A stretch of 6,871 bases of DNA from Ruminococcus sp. UBA1828. GTDB lineage: Bacteria > Bacillota > Clostridia > Oscillospirales > Ruminococcaceae. Below are positions 1 through 6,195 of this stretch, piece after piece (position 1 is the first letter of the stretch; the number at the start of each line of letters is the position of its first letter). A program made the translations under genes and the position numbers. The stretch is taken from the NCBI GenBank assembly GCA_002338885.1, contig DDJI01000114.1, positions 2,121 through 8,991 of the forward strand, in the 5' to 3' direction. Under the pieces are notes generated by a model, which saw only the letters and a list, made by a program, of their open reading frames with translations, was not told where the DNA came from and did not search any database.

Positions 1-207
1 GACAAGGGCAAGCGCCTCAAAATTTATTACATCACTCAGCCGTCAACCAACCCGCCGACGTTTGTCACGTTTGTTAATTCGGCGGAGCTGTTTCACTTTT
101 CATATAAAAGATACCTTGAAAATCAGATACGCTCTGCGTTTGGCGGCCTTGCGGGAACACCTGTGAGGATACTTGTGAGAGAACGCGACAATACAGATAC
201 AAAATGA
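1..207 (+). CDS. der: Ribosome-assembly GTPase Der (EngA), C-terminal fragment
   Basis: This is the 3' end of a gene that begins before the window: 68 codons in frame 1, ending at TGA 205-207. Der is a tandem-domain GTPase that binds the 50S subunit and helps it mature in the cytoplasm. Only the C-terminal KH-like domain is visible here. It carries the family's highly conserved tail: [19 protein letters not shown] near the start, then FVN, then [16 protein letters not shown], then [11 protein letters not shown]. None of the GTP-binding motifs are in the window, so catalytic integrity cannot be judged. The gene stops 6 bases before plsY, so the two are almost certainly cotranscribed. Der-plsY-gpsA is a common order in Firmicutes (family knowledge). 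The identification rests on the KH-domain signature and is strong despite the short length. Confidence 0.93.
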   Translation, partial: DKGKRLKIYYITQPSTNPPTFVTFVNSAELFHFSYKRYLENQIRSAFGGLAGTPVRILVRERDNTDTK

Positions 208-208
208 C

Positions 209-213
209 AAAGG
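209..213 (+). promoter_or_regulatory. Ribosome binding site of plsY, abutting the start codon
   Basis: AAAGG lies directly against the ATG at 214 with no spacer. An in-frame TGA (205-207) excludes any upstream start. The next strong in-frame candidate, GTG at 259, would cut into the first membrane helix. Initiation may therefore depend on ribosomes finishing der just upstream, or on the ATT at 220, which would give a normal 6-base spacer. This is inference from spacing only. Confidence 0.4.
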
Positions 214-885
214 ATGATAATTACGAACTATATAATTGCATTAGGACTTGTATGCATTGTGTCCTACCTGATAGGAAGCCTTAACTCAGCTATTTTGACT
301 GTGTATCTCGTAAAGCACAAGGATATACGCAACTACGGAAGTACAAATGCCGGACTTACAAACGTTTATCGCTGCTTCGGTGCGCCTTGTGCCGCGATAA
401 CGCTTGTCGCCGATTTGCTCAAAGGTTTCGTTGTCGTGTTCGGGACGAGGCTCGTCCTCTTTGAAACAGGCCTGTTTTCCGCTCAGGAACACGACATTAT
501 GACGGCTTGCCTGATTGCGTCGCTCTTTGCAGTTTTGGGACATGTGTTTCCGATATATTATAAGTTTAAAGGCGGAAAGGGAATACTCGTCGCCGGCACA
601 TGCATGGCTGCAATAGATTGGCGTGTGTTTTTGTGCGAGCTGCTGGTGTTTGTCGTCGTTGTGCTGATTACAAGGTATGTTTCGGTCGGCTCCATTGCAT
701 GCTGCATAGGTTATCCGGTGTTTTCGATTATAATGGGCATATTCGTTCATGAGTCGGAGTATACATACCTTCACGCGATTGTTGCCGGAATAATAGGAGC
801 AGTGTGTCTTTTGAGGCATATTCCAAACATAAAGCGCCTCATAAATCACACTGAAAACAAGTTTAGCTTTAAAAAGAAAAAATAA
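214..885 (+). CDS. plsY: Acyl-phosphate:glycerol-3-phosphate acyltransferase PlsY
   Basis: PlsY is an integral membrane enzyme that transfers an acyl chain from acyl-phosphate to position 1 of sn-glycerol-3-phosphate, giving lysophosphatidic acid, the first step of phospholipid synthesis. The 223-residue protein is slightly longer than the usual ~200. It is strongly hydrophobic with several membrane segments, for example about residues 5-34, 59-84, 97-116, 136-177 and 186-200. The three family motifs are present: GS at 21-22 followed by RNYGSTNAGLTNVYR (39-53), GHVFPIYYKFKGGKGI (109-124), and RHIPNIKRL (201-209). The third motif usually ends in GTE, but here reads NHTE (211-214). The protein ends in a lysine-rich cytoplasmic-type tail (KKKK). 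It sits 6 bases after der and 12 bases before gpsA, whose product supplies its substrate. The start at 214 is forced by an in-frame stop at 205, although the ribosome binding site abuts it. Confidence 0.95.
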   Translation: MIITNYIIALGLVCIVSYLIGSLNSAILTVYLVKHKDIRNYGSTNAGLTNVYRCFGAPCAAITLVADLLKGFVVVFGTRLVLFETGLFSAQEHDIMTACLIASLFAVLGHVFPIYYKFKGGKGILVAGTCMAAIDWRVFLCELLVFVVVVLITRYVSVGSIACCIGYPVFSIIMGIFVHESEYTYLHAIVAGIIGAVCLLRHIPNIKRLINHTENKFSFKKKK

Positions 886-897
886 AGGAGGCTTATT

Positions 898-1881
898 ATG
901 CTTAAGATTGCAATACTCGGTTCCGGCGGATGGGGACTTGCCCTTGCCTGCACATGCGCTAATTTGGGTCACGATGTCACTGTTTGGAGCGCGTTTAAGG
1001 ATGAACTCGATTCTATACGCCGCACCGGCGAATTAAGAGCAAAGCTTCCCGGCGTATACATCCCGAAAGCTGTGCATCTCACCGAGGATATATCATGCGC
1101 ATCCGGCAAGGACATAGTTTTGGTTGGCATACCTTCAAAGTTTGTCCGCTCTGTTTGTATGCAGGCACAGCCGTATGTTGATAAGGACACTATAGTCGTC
1201 AGCACCTCAAAGGGACTTGAGGACGGCACCTTGAAGCGCATGAGTGAGATACTCGCAGAGGTGTTCCCTAAGAACACTATTGCTGTTCTCACCGGCCCGT
1301 CTCATGCTGAGGAAGTCGGCAGAGGCATACCTACAGCTGTTGTTGTCGCATCTGAAAATATCGAAGCTGCAAAGCTTATACAAAATACTTTTTCTGACAA
1401 TGTTTTAAGGCTATACCTCAACAGCGACGTGATAGGATGCGAGATAGGCGGAGCTGTAAAGAACGTCATCGCACTGTGCTGCGGCGTCATCGACGGCGTG
1501 GGACTCGGCGACAATACAAGAGCCGCGCTCATGACAAGGGGATTGAGTGAGATTACAAGACTCGGAGTTGCTATGGGCGGAAAGCCTGACACATTCAGAG
1601 GCCTTGCGGGATTAGGCGATTTGATTGTCACCTGCACAAGCTTGCACTCAAGAAACTTCAGAGCGGGAAAACTCATCGGACAGGGATACACCCCCGAAAA
1701 GGCTGTTCAAATGGTCGGAACAGTCGAGGGATATGCATGCGCAGCCGCAGCGCTGAAGCTCGCTAAAAAATACAACGTCAGCATGCCTATAACCGAAGAA
1801 ATAAACAAGATTCTTTACGAGGGCATGTCTCCTGAGACGGCTATAAACGGACTTATGCACAGGCCGTACGGATTTGAATAG
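898..1881 (+). CDS. gpsA: NAD(P)+-dependent glycerol-3-phosphate dehydrogenase GpsA
   Basis: GpsA reduces dihydroxyacetone phosphate to sn-glycerol-3-phosphate in the cytoplasm, providing the backbone for phospholipids. The 327 residues match the usual length. An N-terminal Rossmann fold is shown by GSGGWGLALA (8-17) and acidic/aromatic residues after it. The signatures STSKGLE (102-108) and LTGPSHAEE (131-139) follow. The C-terminal helical domain has GGAVKNV with the expected catalytic lysine K188, then GLGDNTRAALMTRG (202-215) and GLAGLGDL (235-242). No key residue is missing. The ATG at 898 has a near-perfect ribosome binding site, AAAGGAGG (884-891), with a 6-base spacer and overlapping the plsY stop, so translation should be efficient. 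It is the last gene of its transcription unit, since an intrinsic terminator begins 8 bases after its TAG stop. PlsY, the user of its product, is immediately upstream. Confidence 0.97.
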   Translation: MLKIAILGSGGWGLALACTCANLGHDVTVWSAFKDELDSIRRTGELRAKLPGVYIPKAVHLTEDISCASGKDIVLVGIPSKFVRSVCMQAQPYVDKDTIVVSTSKGLEDGTLKRMSEILAEVFPKNTIAVLTGPSHAEEVGRGIPTAVVVASENIEAAKLIQNTFSDNVLRLYLNSDVIGCEIGGAVKNVIALCCGVIDGVGLGDNTRAALMTRGLSEITRLGVAMGGKPDTFRGLAGLGDLIVTCTSLHSRNFRAGKLIGQGYTPEKAVQMVGTVEGYACAAAALKLAKKYNVSMPITEEINKILYEGMSPETAINGLMHRPYGFE

Positions 1882-1888
1882 ACACCTT

Positions 1889-1938
1889 AGCCTTGATTGG
1901 GATAATGCTTGAGGCGTTATCTTTGTCGGGGCTTTTTT
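1889..1938 (+). terminator. Intrinsic terminator after gpsA
   Basis: A long stem-loop is followed by six T residues. The left arm 1889-1908 pairs with the right arm 1914-1933 around a 5-base loop, TTGAG. The inner 8 pairs are GATAATGC (1901-1908) with GCGTTATC (1914-1921). The outer 8 are AGCCTTGA (1889-1896) with TCGGGGCT (1926-1933). Nineteen of 20 positions can pair, six of them as G-U, with one U-U mismatch (1898/1924). The T run covers 1933-1938. It should end the der-plsY-gpsA transcript on the + strand. I traced the pairing by hand and did not calculate folding energy. Confidence 0.87.
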
Positions 1939-1949
1939 AGTCAAAACTA

Positions 1950-1978
1950 TTTACAATTTCGCCGGCATGGGTTAAAAT
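1950..1978 (+). promoter_or_regulatory. Sigma-A-type promoter for the pyrH operon
   Basis: The -35 element TTTACA (1950-1955) and the -10 element TAAAAT (1973-1978) each match the housekeeping consensus at 5 of 6 positions. They are separated by an ideal 17-base spacer. The promoter lies just after the gpsA terminator and before pyrH, where a new transcript is needed. Transcription would begin near 1984-1986, giving a leader of roughly 37 bases. No operator, riboswitch or other conserved structure is evident in that leader. The start site itself is predicted, not seen. Confidence 0.78.
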
Positions 1979-2007
1979 AAAGATGCATATAAGCACGGAT
2001 ATTATAT

Positions 2008-2012
2008 GGAGG
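2008..2012 (+). promoter_or_regulatory. Ribosome binding site deciding the pyrH start
   Basis: GGAGG lies 9 bases before the ATG at 2022. The in-frame ATG at 1983 has no comparable site and falls at or before the predicted transcription start near 1985. The start at 2022 is therefore preferred, and the 13 extra residues are probably not translated. Confidence 0.88.
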
Positions 2013-2021
2013 AAATTTGTT

Positions 2022-2726
2022 ATGGAGCCTGTTTACAAGAGGATTCTTTTGAAGCTGAGCGGCGAAGCCCTTGCCGGCGATAAAAAAATCGGCATGGATT
2101 TTGACACGATAAACAACATTTGCAAGAGCATTAAAAAATGCTACGACGCAGGAGTGCAGATTGCCATAGTGGTTGGCGGCGGAAACTTCTGGCGCGGCAG
2201 ATCCAGCGGCGCGATGGACAGAACCAGAGCCGACCATATAGGAATGCTTGCCACGTCGATGAACGCGCTTGCCGTTGCGGACTCGCTCGAAGCGCTCGGC
2301 GCAGAGGTCAGAGTGCAGACAGCGATATTTATGCAGCAGATTGCCGAGCCGTATATAAGAAACAAGGCGGTAAGGCACCTTGAAAAGGGCAGAATAGTTA
2401 TATTCGGCTGCGGAACCGGAAGTCCGTTCTTCTCCACCGATACGGCGTCCTCGCTGAGGGCGGCGGAGATTGACGCGGATGTGATGCTTAAAGCAACCAT
2501 GGTTGACGGCGTATACGATAAAGACCCCCATATATACCCCGACGCTGTAAAGTATGACACTATCGACATCGATGATGTCATAGTAAAGCATCTCGGCGTT
2601 ATGGACAGCACATCTGCATCAATGTGCAAAGACAACCACATTCCAATAGTTGTCTTTAATCTTTCGAGACCGGACAATATCTACGACGTTTGCATGGGCA
2701 AAAACGTAGGAACACTTGTAAAATAA
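2022..2726 (+). CDS. pyrH: Uridylate (UMP) kinase PyrH
   Basis: PyrH phosphorylates UMP to UDP with ATP in the cytoplasm, the committed step toward UTP and CTP. Bacterial enzymes of this type are hexamers of the amino acid kinase fold, unrelated to eukaryotic UMP kinases. From the chosen start the protein has 234 residues, a normal length. Visible motifs are [11 protein letters not shown] (7-17), [10 protein letters not shown] (50-59), [14 protein letters not shown] (71-84), [12 protein letters not shown] (131-142), and VDGVYDKDP (161-169). The third glycine-rich motif has S134 where many homologues have N; I think this is a tolerated variant in the Clostridia. The strong GGAGG site and the promoter position support the start at 2022. 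It is the first gene after the promoter and is followed by frr after 30 bases. In many bacteria rpsB and tsf precede pyrH, but here gpsA does. Confidence 0.97.
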   Translation: MEPVYKRILLKLSGEALAGDKKIGMDFDTINNICKSIKKCYDAGVQIAIVVGGGNFWRGRSSGAMDRTRADHIGMLATSMNALAVADSLEALGAEVRVQTAIFMQQIAEPYIRNKAVRHLEKGRIVIFGCGTGSPFFSTDTASSLRAAEIDADVMLKATMVDGVYDKDPHIYPDAVKYDTIDIDDVIVKHLGVMDSTSASMCKDNHIPIVVFNLSRPDNIYDVCMGKNVGTLVK

Positions 2727-2756
2727 ATATCAACATTTGAGAGGTAGGTATCAACC

Positions 2757-3311
2757 ATGAAAGAAGTATTGAACACCGCTAACGATAAAATGGAAAAGAC
2801 ATTAAAGGTTTTAAGCTCTGATTTTGCAGCCATAAGGGCTGGAAGAGCCAACCCTGCTGTTTTGGACAGAATAACTGTTGACTACTACGGAACGCAAACG
2901 CCTATAAATCAGATGGCTGCCGTGTCCGTACAGGATGCAAGAGTGCTTGTGATTCAGCCTTGGGACAAGACTTCTCTTAAAGCGATCGAAAAGGCAATTC
3001 AGGCGAGCGATTTAGGCATCAACCCCGCAAACGACGGAAGCGTTATAAGGCTCACTTTCCCGCAGCTCACAGAGGAAAGGCGTAAGGATCTGTGCAAGGA
3101 GATAAAGAAGCTCGGTGAGGATGCAAAGGTTGCTGTCAGATCTATAAGACGCGACGCCAACGACAAGGTTAAGAACATGAAAAAAGAGGGCGAGCTTACC
3201 GAGGACGACGTCAAGGTGTTTGACAAGGACATTCAAAAGCTCACCGATAAGTTCACCGATCTGATCGATTCGGAAGTATCCGTTAAGGAAAAGGAGATTC
3301 TCTCCATCTAA
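2757..3311 (+). CDS. frr: Ribosome recycling factor
   Basis: Ribosome recycling factor works with EF-G in the cytoplasm to split post-termination ribosomes so the subunits can be reused. The 184 residues match the typical 185. The two-domain layout is clear. The three-helix bundle is formed by about residues 1-28 and 104-184, with the small beta domain between them (about 29-103). Signature stretches are FAAIRAGRANPAVL (23-36), the PWDKTSL segment (68-74), FPQLTEERRKDL (101-112), and VRSIRRDAND (127-136), which holds the conserved arginines needed for ribosome binding. The ATG at 2757 follows purine-rich AGAGG (2740-2744) and TAGG (2745-2748), with spacers of 12 and 8 bases. The pyrH-frr pairing is very widely conserved. 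The downstream gap of 131 bases, with a strong hairpin, is larger than the others in this operon. Confidence 0.98.
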   Translation: MKEVLNTANDKMEKTLKVLSSDFAAIRAGRANPAVLDRITVDYYGTQTPINQMAAVSVQDARVLVIQPWDKTSLKAIEKAIQASDLGINPANDGSVIRLTFPQLTEERRKDLCKEIKKLGEDAKVAVRSIRRDANDKVKNMKKEGELTEDDVKVFDKDIQKLTDKFTDLIDSEVSVKEKEILSI

Positions 3312-3339
3312 AATTGTTTTTTTGGGTAATTTAAGATCA

Positions 3340-3386
3340 TATACTTTAAACAGTTTCACGTCTATGTGGGACTGTTTAAAGCATGT
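3340..3386. repeat. Long inverted repeat (hairpin) between frr and uppS
   Basis: CTTTAAACAGT (3344-3354) and ACTGTTTAAAG (3371-3381) are a perfect 11-base inverted repeat. The stem continues inward through two G-U pairs (3355/3370, 3356/3369), CAC with GTG (3357-3359 with 3366-3368) and one more G-U pair (3360/3365), leaving a 4-base loop (3361-3364). That makes 17 continuous pairs. Beyond one mismatch (3343/3382), four more pairs are possible (3339-3342 with 3383-3386). No T run follows on either strand, so it is not a standard intrinsic terminator. Possible roles are an mRNA-processing or stability structure separating frr from uppS, a protein-binding palindrome, or a copy of a dispersed intergenic repeat. 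The structure is certain; the role is unknown. Confidence 0.75.
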
Positions 3387-3393
3387 ATGGCAA

Positions 3394-3414
3394 AAAGGAC
3401 TGTAATTGTCTTTT
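3394..3414 (+). other. Small stem-loop upstream of uppS
   Basis: AAAGGAC (3394-3400) can pair with GTCTTTT (3408-3414) over 7 positions, including one G-U, around a 7-base loop. An A/T-rich stretch follows (3415-3424). The T tract is within the stem and is then broken by A residues, so any termination would be weak. GGACTGT here (3397-3403) also repeats 3369-3375 of the preceding hairpin. It may be a weak attenuator or chance. Confidence 0.35.
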
Positions 3415-3432
3415 AAAATATTTTGAATGTGC

Positions 3433-3437
3433 GGTGA
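3433..3437 (+). promoter_or_regulatory. Ribosome binding site deciding the uppS TTG start
   Basis: GGTGA, continuing as GGTGAT, matches the downstream half of the full anti-16S-tail sequence AGGAGGTGAT. It lies 5 bases before TTG 3443-3445. An in-frame TGA at 3440-3442 rules out any earlier start, and the next in-frame ATG lies inside the catalytic motif. Confidence 0.72.
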
Positions 3438-3442
3438 TGTGA

Positions 3443-4174
3443 TTGTCAACAGATAAGCCGGATATAAAGCCTGCGCATGTTGCGTTTATCATGGACGGCA
3501 ACGGAAGATGGGCAACAAAAAGGCATATGCCGCGAACATACGGGCATTCCGCCGGAGTTTCGGCGCTAAAAAAGGTGATAAGTCGCCTGAGGGAATTAAA
3601 TATCGGGTACGCCACATTCTATGCTTTTTCCACTGAAAACTGGAATAGATCAAAAGAAGAAGTCGATCAGCTCATGAAGATATTTGATGAGCGGTTTGAC
3701 GAGCTGACGAAATACGAAAAGGAAAATGTAAGGCTCAGATTTATAGGCGACAGGAGCAGATTGTCCGAAAGCCTTCAAAGAAAAATGTCTGACGCTGAAC
3801 AAAGGTCAAGCGGCAAGGATCACGACGGCCTGACGGTGACAATAGCCATAAATTACGGCAGCCGCGATGAAATCGCAAGGGCGGTAAAAAAGCTCTTTGA
3901 GCTGAAAAGCGACGGCATGATATGCGATGAGGATGTAAGTCCTGATCTGATAGACTCCTGCCTCGATACAAGCGGCATGCCGGCTGTTGACCTTTTGATA
4001 AGAACGGGCGGAGAGCTAAGGCTCTCTAACTTTCTTTTGTGGCAGTGCGCATACGCAGAGCTTTATTTTTGCGACACGCTTTGGCCGGACTTCGGCGCAA
4101 AGGAACTCGATAAAGCTCTTTTGAGCTTTGCAAAGCGCGACAGGCGCTTCGGAAAAGTAAAAAACAAAGGATAA
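3443..4174 (+). CDS. uppS: Isoprenyl transferase UppS (undecaprenyl diphosphate synthase type)
   Basis: UppS is a cis-prenyltransferase that adds isopentenyl units to farnesyl diphosphate, making the C55 carrier lipid for peptidoglycan and other wall polymers at the cytoplasmic membrane face. The 243 residues are normal for the family. HVAFIMDGNGRWA (12-24) contains the catalytic aspartate D18, followed by GHSAG (34-38), FYAFSTENWNR (59-69), and MPAVDLLIRTGGELRLSNF (179-197). WQCAYAEL (200-207) supplies the magnesium-binding glutamate E206. All key residues are intact. The start is TTG 3443, directly after an in-frame TGA; the next in-frame ATG is M17 in the catalytic motif and would destroy the enzyme. 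Chain length cannot be read with certainty, but C55 is expected in this operon. It ends 6 bases before cdsA. Confidence 0.96.
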   Translation: MSTDKPDIKPAHVAFIMDGNGRWATKRHMPRTYGHSAGVSALKKVISRLRELNIGYATFYAFSTENWNRSKEEVDQLMKIFDERFDELTKYEKENVRLRFIGDRSRLSESLQRKMSDAEQRSSGKDHDGLTVTIAINYGSRDEIARAVKKLFELKSDGMICDEDVSPDLIDSCLDTSGMPAVDLLIRTGGELRLSNFLLWQCAYAELYFCDTLWPDFGAKELDKALLSFAKRDRRFGKVKNKG

Positions 4175-4180
4175 TTAAAC

Positions 4181-4996
4181 ATGAAAACACGAATCATCTC
4201 TGCCTCCGTGGCGATTGTTTTGCTGGTCGCCATACTGTGGCTGCATGAAACGATTATTTTTAATATTGCATTTGCGCTAATAGGTTCGATAATGGTTTAT
4301 GAGCTTTTCGGCGCGTTTAAAATGAAAGGCAACCTGCTGTTTTTGGGACTGAGCATATTGGAAACGGCGGCGCTGGCCATTATGCCGAAATTTTTGAGTC
4401 TTAATGATAACGCCCGAATATATATTCTTGTGGTACTTGCATATATTGTTTTGGCGGCAGTCATACTCTTAAAGGAGCACGAAACAATAGAGATAGGAAC
4501 GTTTTCATCACTGTGCTTTATAACTTTGGCAGTCGGAGCATCCATGCTTTCGATTTCAGTAATAGAGCAGGGAGGACTTGAAAATGTGATATTGACGCTT
4601 TGCGGAGCATGGCTGGCAGATTCCGGAGCATACTTTGTCGGAACTTTCTGCGGCAAGCACAAGCTATGCCCGAAGATAAGCCCTAAAAAAACTGTGGAGG
4701 GATTTATCGGCGGCATAGCGACAAATGCTGTTTTGTTTATGCTGATAGGTCTTGTCGTGTCGCTTATAGATGCGGACAGCTCGCCTGATTATATACTGCT
4801 GGCGGTTTTGGGAGTGGCGTGCTCACTGCTTAGCGTCGTGGGCGATCTGTTTGCGTCGCTTGTAAAGCGCAGCTGCGGAATAAAGGACTTCGGCAAGATA
4901 ATGCCCGGTCACGGCGGCGCGTTTGACAGGTTTGACAGCGTGGTGTTTGTAGCCCCGTTTATGGCAATCTGTCTGACGTGGTTCAGTGTTTTCTGA
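4181..4996 (+). CDS. cdsA: Phosphatidate cytidylyltransferase CdsA
   Basis: CdsA is an integral membrane enzyme that joins phosphatidic acid with CTP to give CDP-diacylglycerol, the precursor of phosphatidylglycerol and other phospholipids. The 271 residues contain many membrane helices, for example about 6-20, 26-42, 52-68, 80-97, 108-126, 182-197, 206-222 and 255-270. Cytoplasmic motifs are WLADSGAYFVG (144-154), GKHKLCPKISPKKTVEG (158-174), and the full CDS-family signature from S226 to D252. The signature begins SLVKRSCGIKDFG and ends with PGHGGAFDRFD, with both metal- and nucleotide-binding aspartates retained. The ATG at 4181 follows AAAGG (4166-4170), which lies inside the 3' end of uppS, with a 10-base spacer; this suggests translational coupling. 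Its substrate derives from the PlsY/GpsA products encoded upstream, and its CTP ultimately from PyrH. It ends 13 bases before dxr. Confidence 0.97.
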   Translation: MKTRIISASVAIVLLVAILWLHETIIFNIAFALIGSIMVYELFGAFKMKGNLLFLGLSILETAALAIMPKFLSLNDNARIYILVVLAYIVLAAVILLKEHETIEIGTFSSLCFITLAVGASMLSISVIEQGGLENVILTLCGAWLADSGAYFVGTFCGKHKLCPKISPKKTVEGFIGGIATNAVLFMLIGLVVSLIDADSSPDYILLAVLGVACSLLSVVGDLFASLVKRSCGIKDFGKIMPGHGGAFDRFDSVVFVAPFMAICLTWFSVF

Positions 4997-5001
4997 AAGG
5001 A
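4995..5001 (+). promoter_or_regulatory. Ribosome binding site deciding the dxr start
   Basis: GAAAGGA overlaps the cdsA stop codon and lies 8 bases before ATG 5010. The in-frame GTG at 4986 lies inside cdsA without a comparable site and would add 8 residues ahead of the nucleotide-binding fold. The start at 5010 is preferred. Confidence 0.85.
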
Positions 5002-5009
5002 CGGGTAAA

Positions 5010-6170
5010 ATGAAAACCGTTTCTGTGTTGGGTTCTACCGGTTCGATAGGAACTCAGGCGCTCGACGTCATATCTAAGCTCGGAATGGGGGTTTGCGCGC
5101 TGGCTGCAAAATCTAATGCGGTTATGCTTGCCGAGCAGGCCGAAACCTTTAAGCCGAGCGTAGTGTGTATATTTGATGAGTCAAAAGAACCTTACCTGCA
5201 TGAAAAGCTTGCGCCGATGGGAATAAAAGTTCTTTGCGGCATGGAAGGCTTGTGCGAGGCGGCATGCATGGACGAGGCTGATGTTGTGTTAAATTCCGTG
5301 GTTGGAATGGTCGGACTTGAGCCGACACTTGCCGCTATATCCTGCGGAAAAGACATAGCTCTTGCAAACAAAGAGACGCTCGTCACCGGAGGAAAGCTTG
5401 TCACGGAGCTTGCACGCGAAAAATCGGTTGCAATATACCCCGTTGACAGCGAGCACAGCGCAATATTTCAATCGCTGCGCTGCGGAAAAAAATCAGAGCT
5501 TTCAAAGATTATTTTGACGGCGTCCGGAGGTCCTTTTTACGGAAGGACAAAAGCGGAGCTGAAAGATGTGACGCTTTCGGATGCGCTCAAGCACCCGACG
5601 TGGTCTATGGGCGCCAAAATAACGATAGACAGCGCCACGCTGATGAATAAGGGCCTTGAGCTGATAGAAGCCATGTGGCTGTTTGACGTGGATGCCGACG
5701 ATATTGATATAGTAGTCCACAGGGAAAGCGTTGTCCATTCGGCTGTAGAGTTTGTTGACGGGTCTGTCATTGCTCAGCTCGGCGTGCCGGACATGCGTCT
5801 TCCGATTCAATATGCGCTCACTTATCCTAATAGGGTGCGCTCTGATGTCAAACGCCTTTCTCTGACCGATTACGGAACGCTTAGCTTCAAAAAACCTGAC
5901 TACGAGACGTTTGATTGCCTCAGGGCATGCGTCAAAGCCGCAAACGAGCGCACAACAACCGCCGCTGCGATAGTCAATGCGGCGAATGAGGCTGCGGTAT
6001 CTTTGTTCGTTGACGGAAAAATCGGATTTTTGGATATCGGAAAGCTTGTTCTTAACTCTTTGGAGCATGTTGATACAAAGGATGTTAATTCGCTTGAGGA
6101 TGTGCTCGATGCGGATTTTGAAGCGAGAAGATATGTTGACTGCGCTGTAAGTACTAAAGATAACGGCTGA
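5010..6170 (+). CDS. dxr: 1-deoxy-D-xylulose 5-phosphate reductoisomerase Dxr (IspC)
   Basis: Dxr rearranges and reduces 1-deoxy-D-xylulose 5-phosphate to 2-C-methyl-D-erythritol 4-phosphate using NADPH and a divalent metal. It is the committed step of the MEP isoprenoid pathway and the known target of fosmidomycin. From the chosen start it has 386 residues, a usual length. VLGSTGSIGTQALDVI (6-21) is the NADPH-binding loop and LANKETLVTGG (118-128) follows. YPVDSEHSAIFQSL (143-156) holds metal ligands D146 and E148. ASGGPF (171-176) and HPTWSMG (195-201) follow, the latter with the catalytic-loop histidine. MNKGLELIEA (212-221) supplies N213, K214 and metal ligand E217. HRESVVHSAVEF (237-248) and VPDMRLPIQYAL (259-270) complete the set. 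No key residue is missing. Its pathway provides the isoprene units used by UppS, encoded two genes upstream. It ends 25 bases before rseP. Confidence 0.98.
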   Translation: MKTVSVLGSTGSIGTQALDVISKLGMGVCALAAKSNAVMLAEQAETFKPSVVCIFDESKEPYLHEKLAPMGIKVLCGMEGLCEAACMDEADVVLNSVVGMVGLEPTLAAISCGKDIALANKETLVTGGKLVTELAREKSVAIYPVDSEHSAIFQSLRCGKKSELSKIILTASGGPFYGRTKAELKDVTLSDALKHPTWSMGAKITIDSATLMNKGLELIEAMWLFDVDADDIDIVVHRESVVHSAVEFVDGSVIAQLGVPDMRLPIQYALTYPNRVRSDVKRLSLTDYGTLSFKKPDYETFDCLRACVKAANERTTTAAAIVNAANEAAVSLFVDGKIGFLDIGKLVLNSLEHVDTKDVNSLEDVLDADFEARRYVDCAVSTKDNG

Positions 6171-6180
6171 AATAATTTCG

Positions 6181-6187
6181 GAAAGGA
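6181..6187 (+). promoter_or_regulatory. Ribosome binding site deciding the rseP GTG start
   Basis: GAAAGGA, the same sequence as before dxr, lies 8 bases ahead of GTG 6196. A closer ATG at 6191 (3-base spacer) is in another frame and meets TGA after two codons (6197-6199). GTG 6196 is therefore the likely rseP start. Confidence 0.78.
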
Positions 6188-6195
6188 ATAATGCT

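Noticed and set aside
286..972. 228-codon minus-strand open frame opposite plsY
   Set aside because: It is rich in Cys, His and Arg without any motif, it opposes a fully supported PlsY, and it has no plausible context.
1983..2021. N-terminal extension of PyrH by 13 residues from ATG 1983
   Set aside because: The extension has no ribosome binding site, lies at or before the predicted transcription start, and precedes the normal [15 protein letters not shown] start, which has GGAGG at a proper distance.
3293..3323. Possible terminator at the end of frr (GGAGA-TTC-TCTCC and a later run of seven T)
   Set aside because: The stem is only 5 pairs, overlaps the coding end, and is separated from the T run (3317-3323) by 11 bases, so it does not fit an intrinsic terminator.
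3314..3345. Promoter for uppS using TATACT (3340-3345) as -10
   Set aside because: The only TTG-type -35 upstream (TTGTTT, 3314-3319) is 20 bases away, and the element overlaps the hairpin arm. The match is too weak to call.
3312..3442. Riboswitch, T-box or small RNA in the frr-uppS gap
   Set aside because: The gap has no T-box, purine, SAM or other recognisable riboswitch core; only simple stem-loops are visible.
4986..5009. Earlier dxr start at GTG 4986 overlapping cdsA
   Set aside because: It would add 8 residues ahead of the nucleotide-binding fold without a good ribosome binding site; ATG 5010 has GAAAGGA 8 bases upstream.
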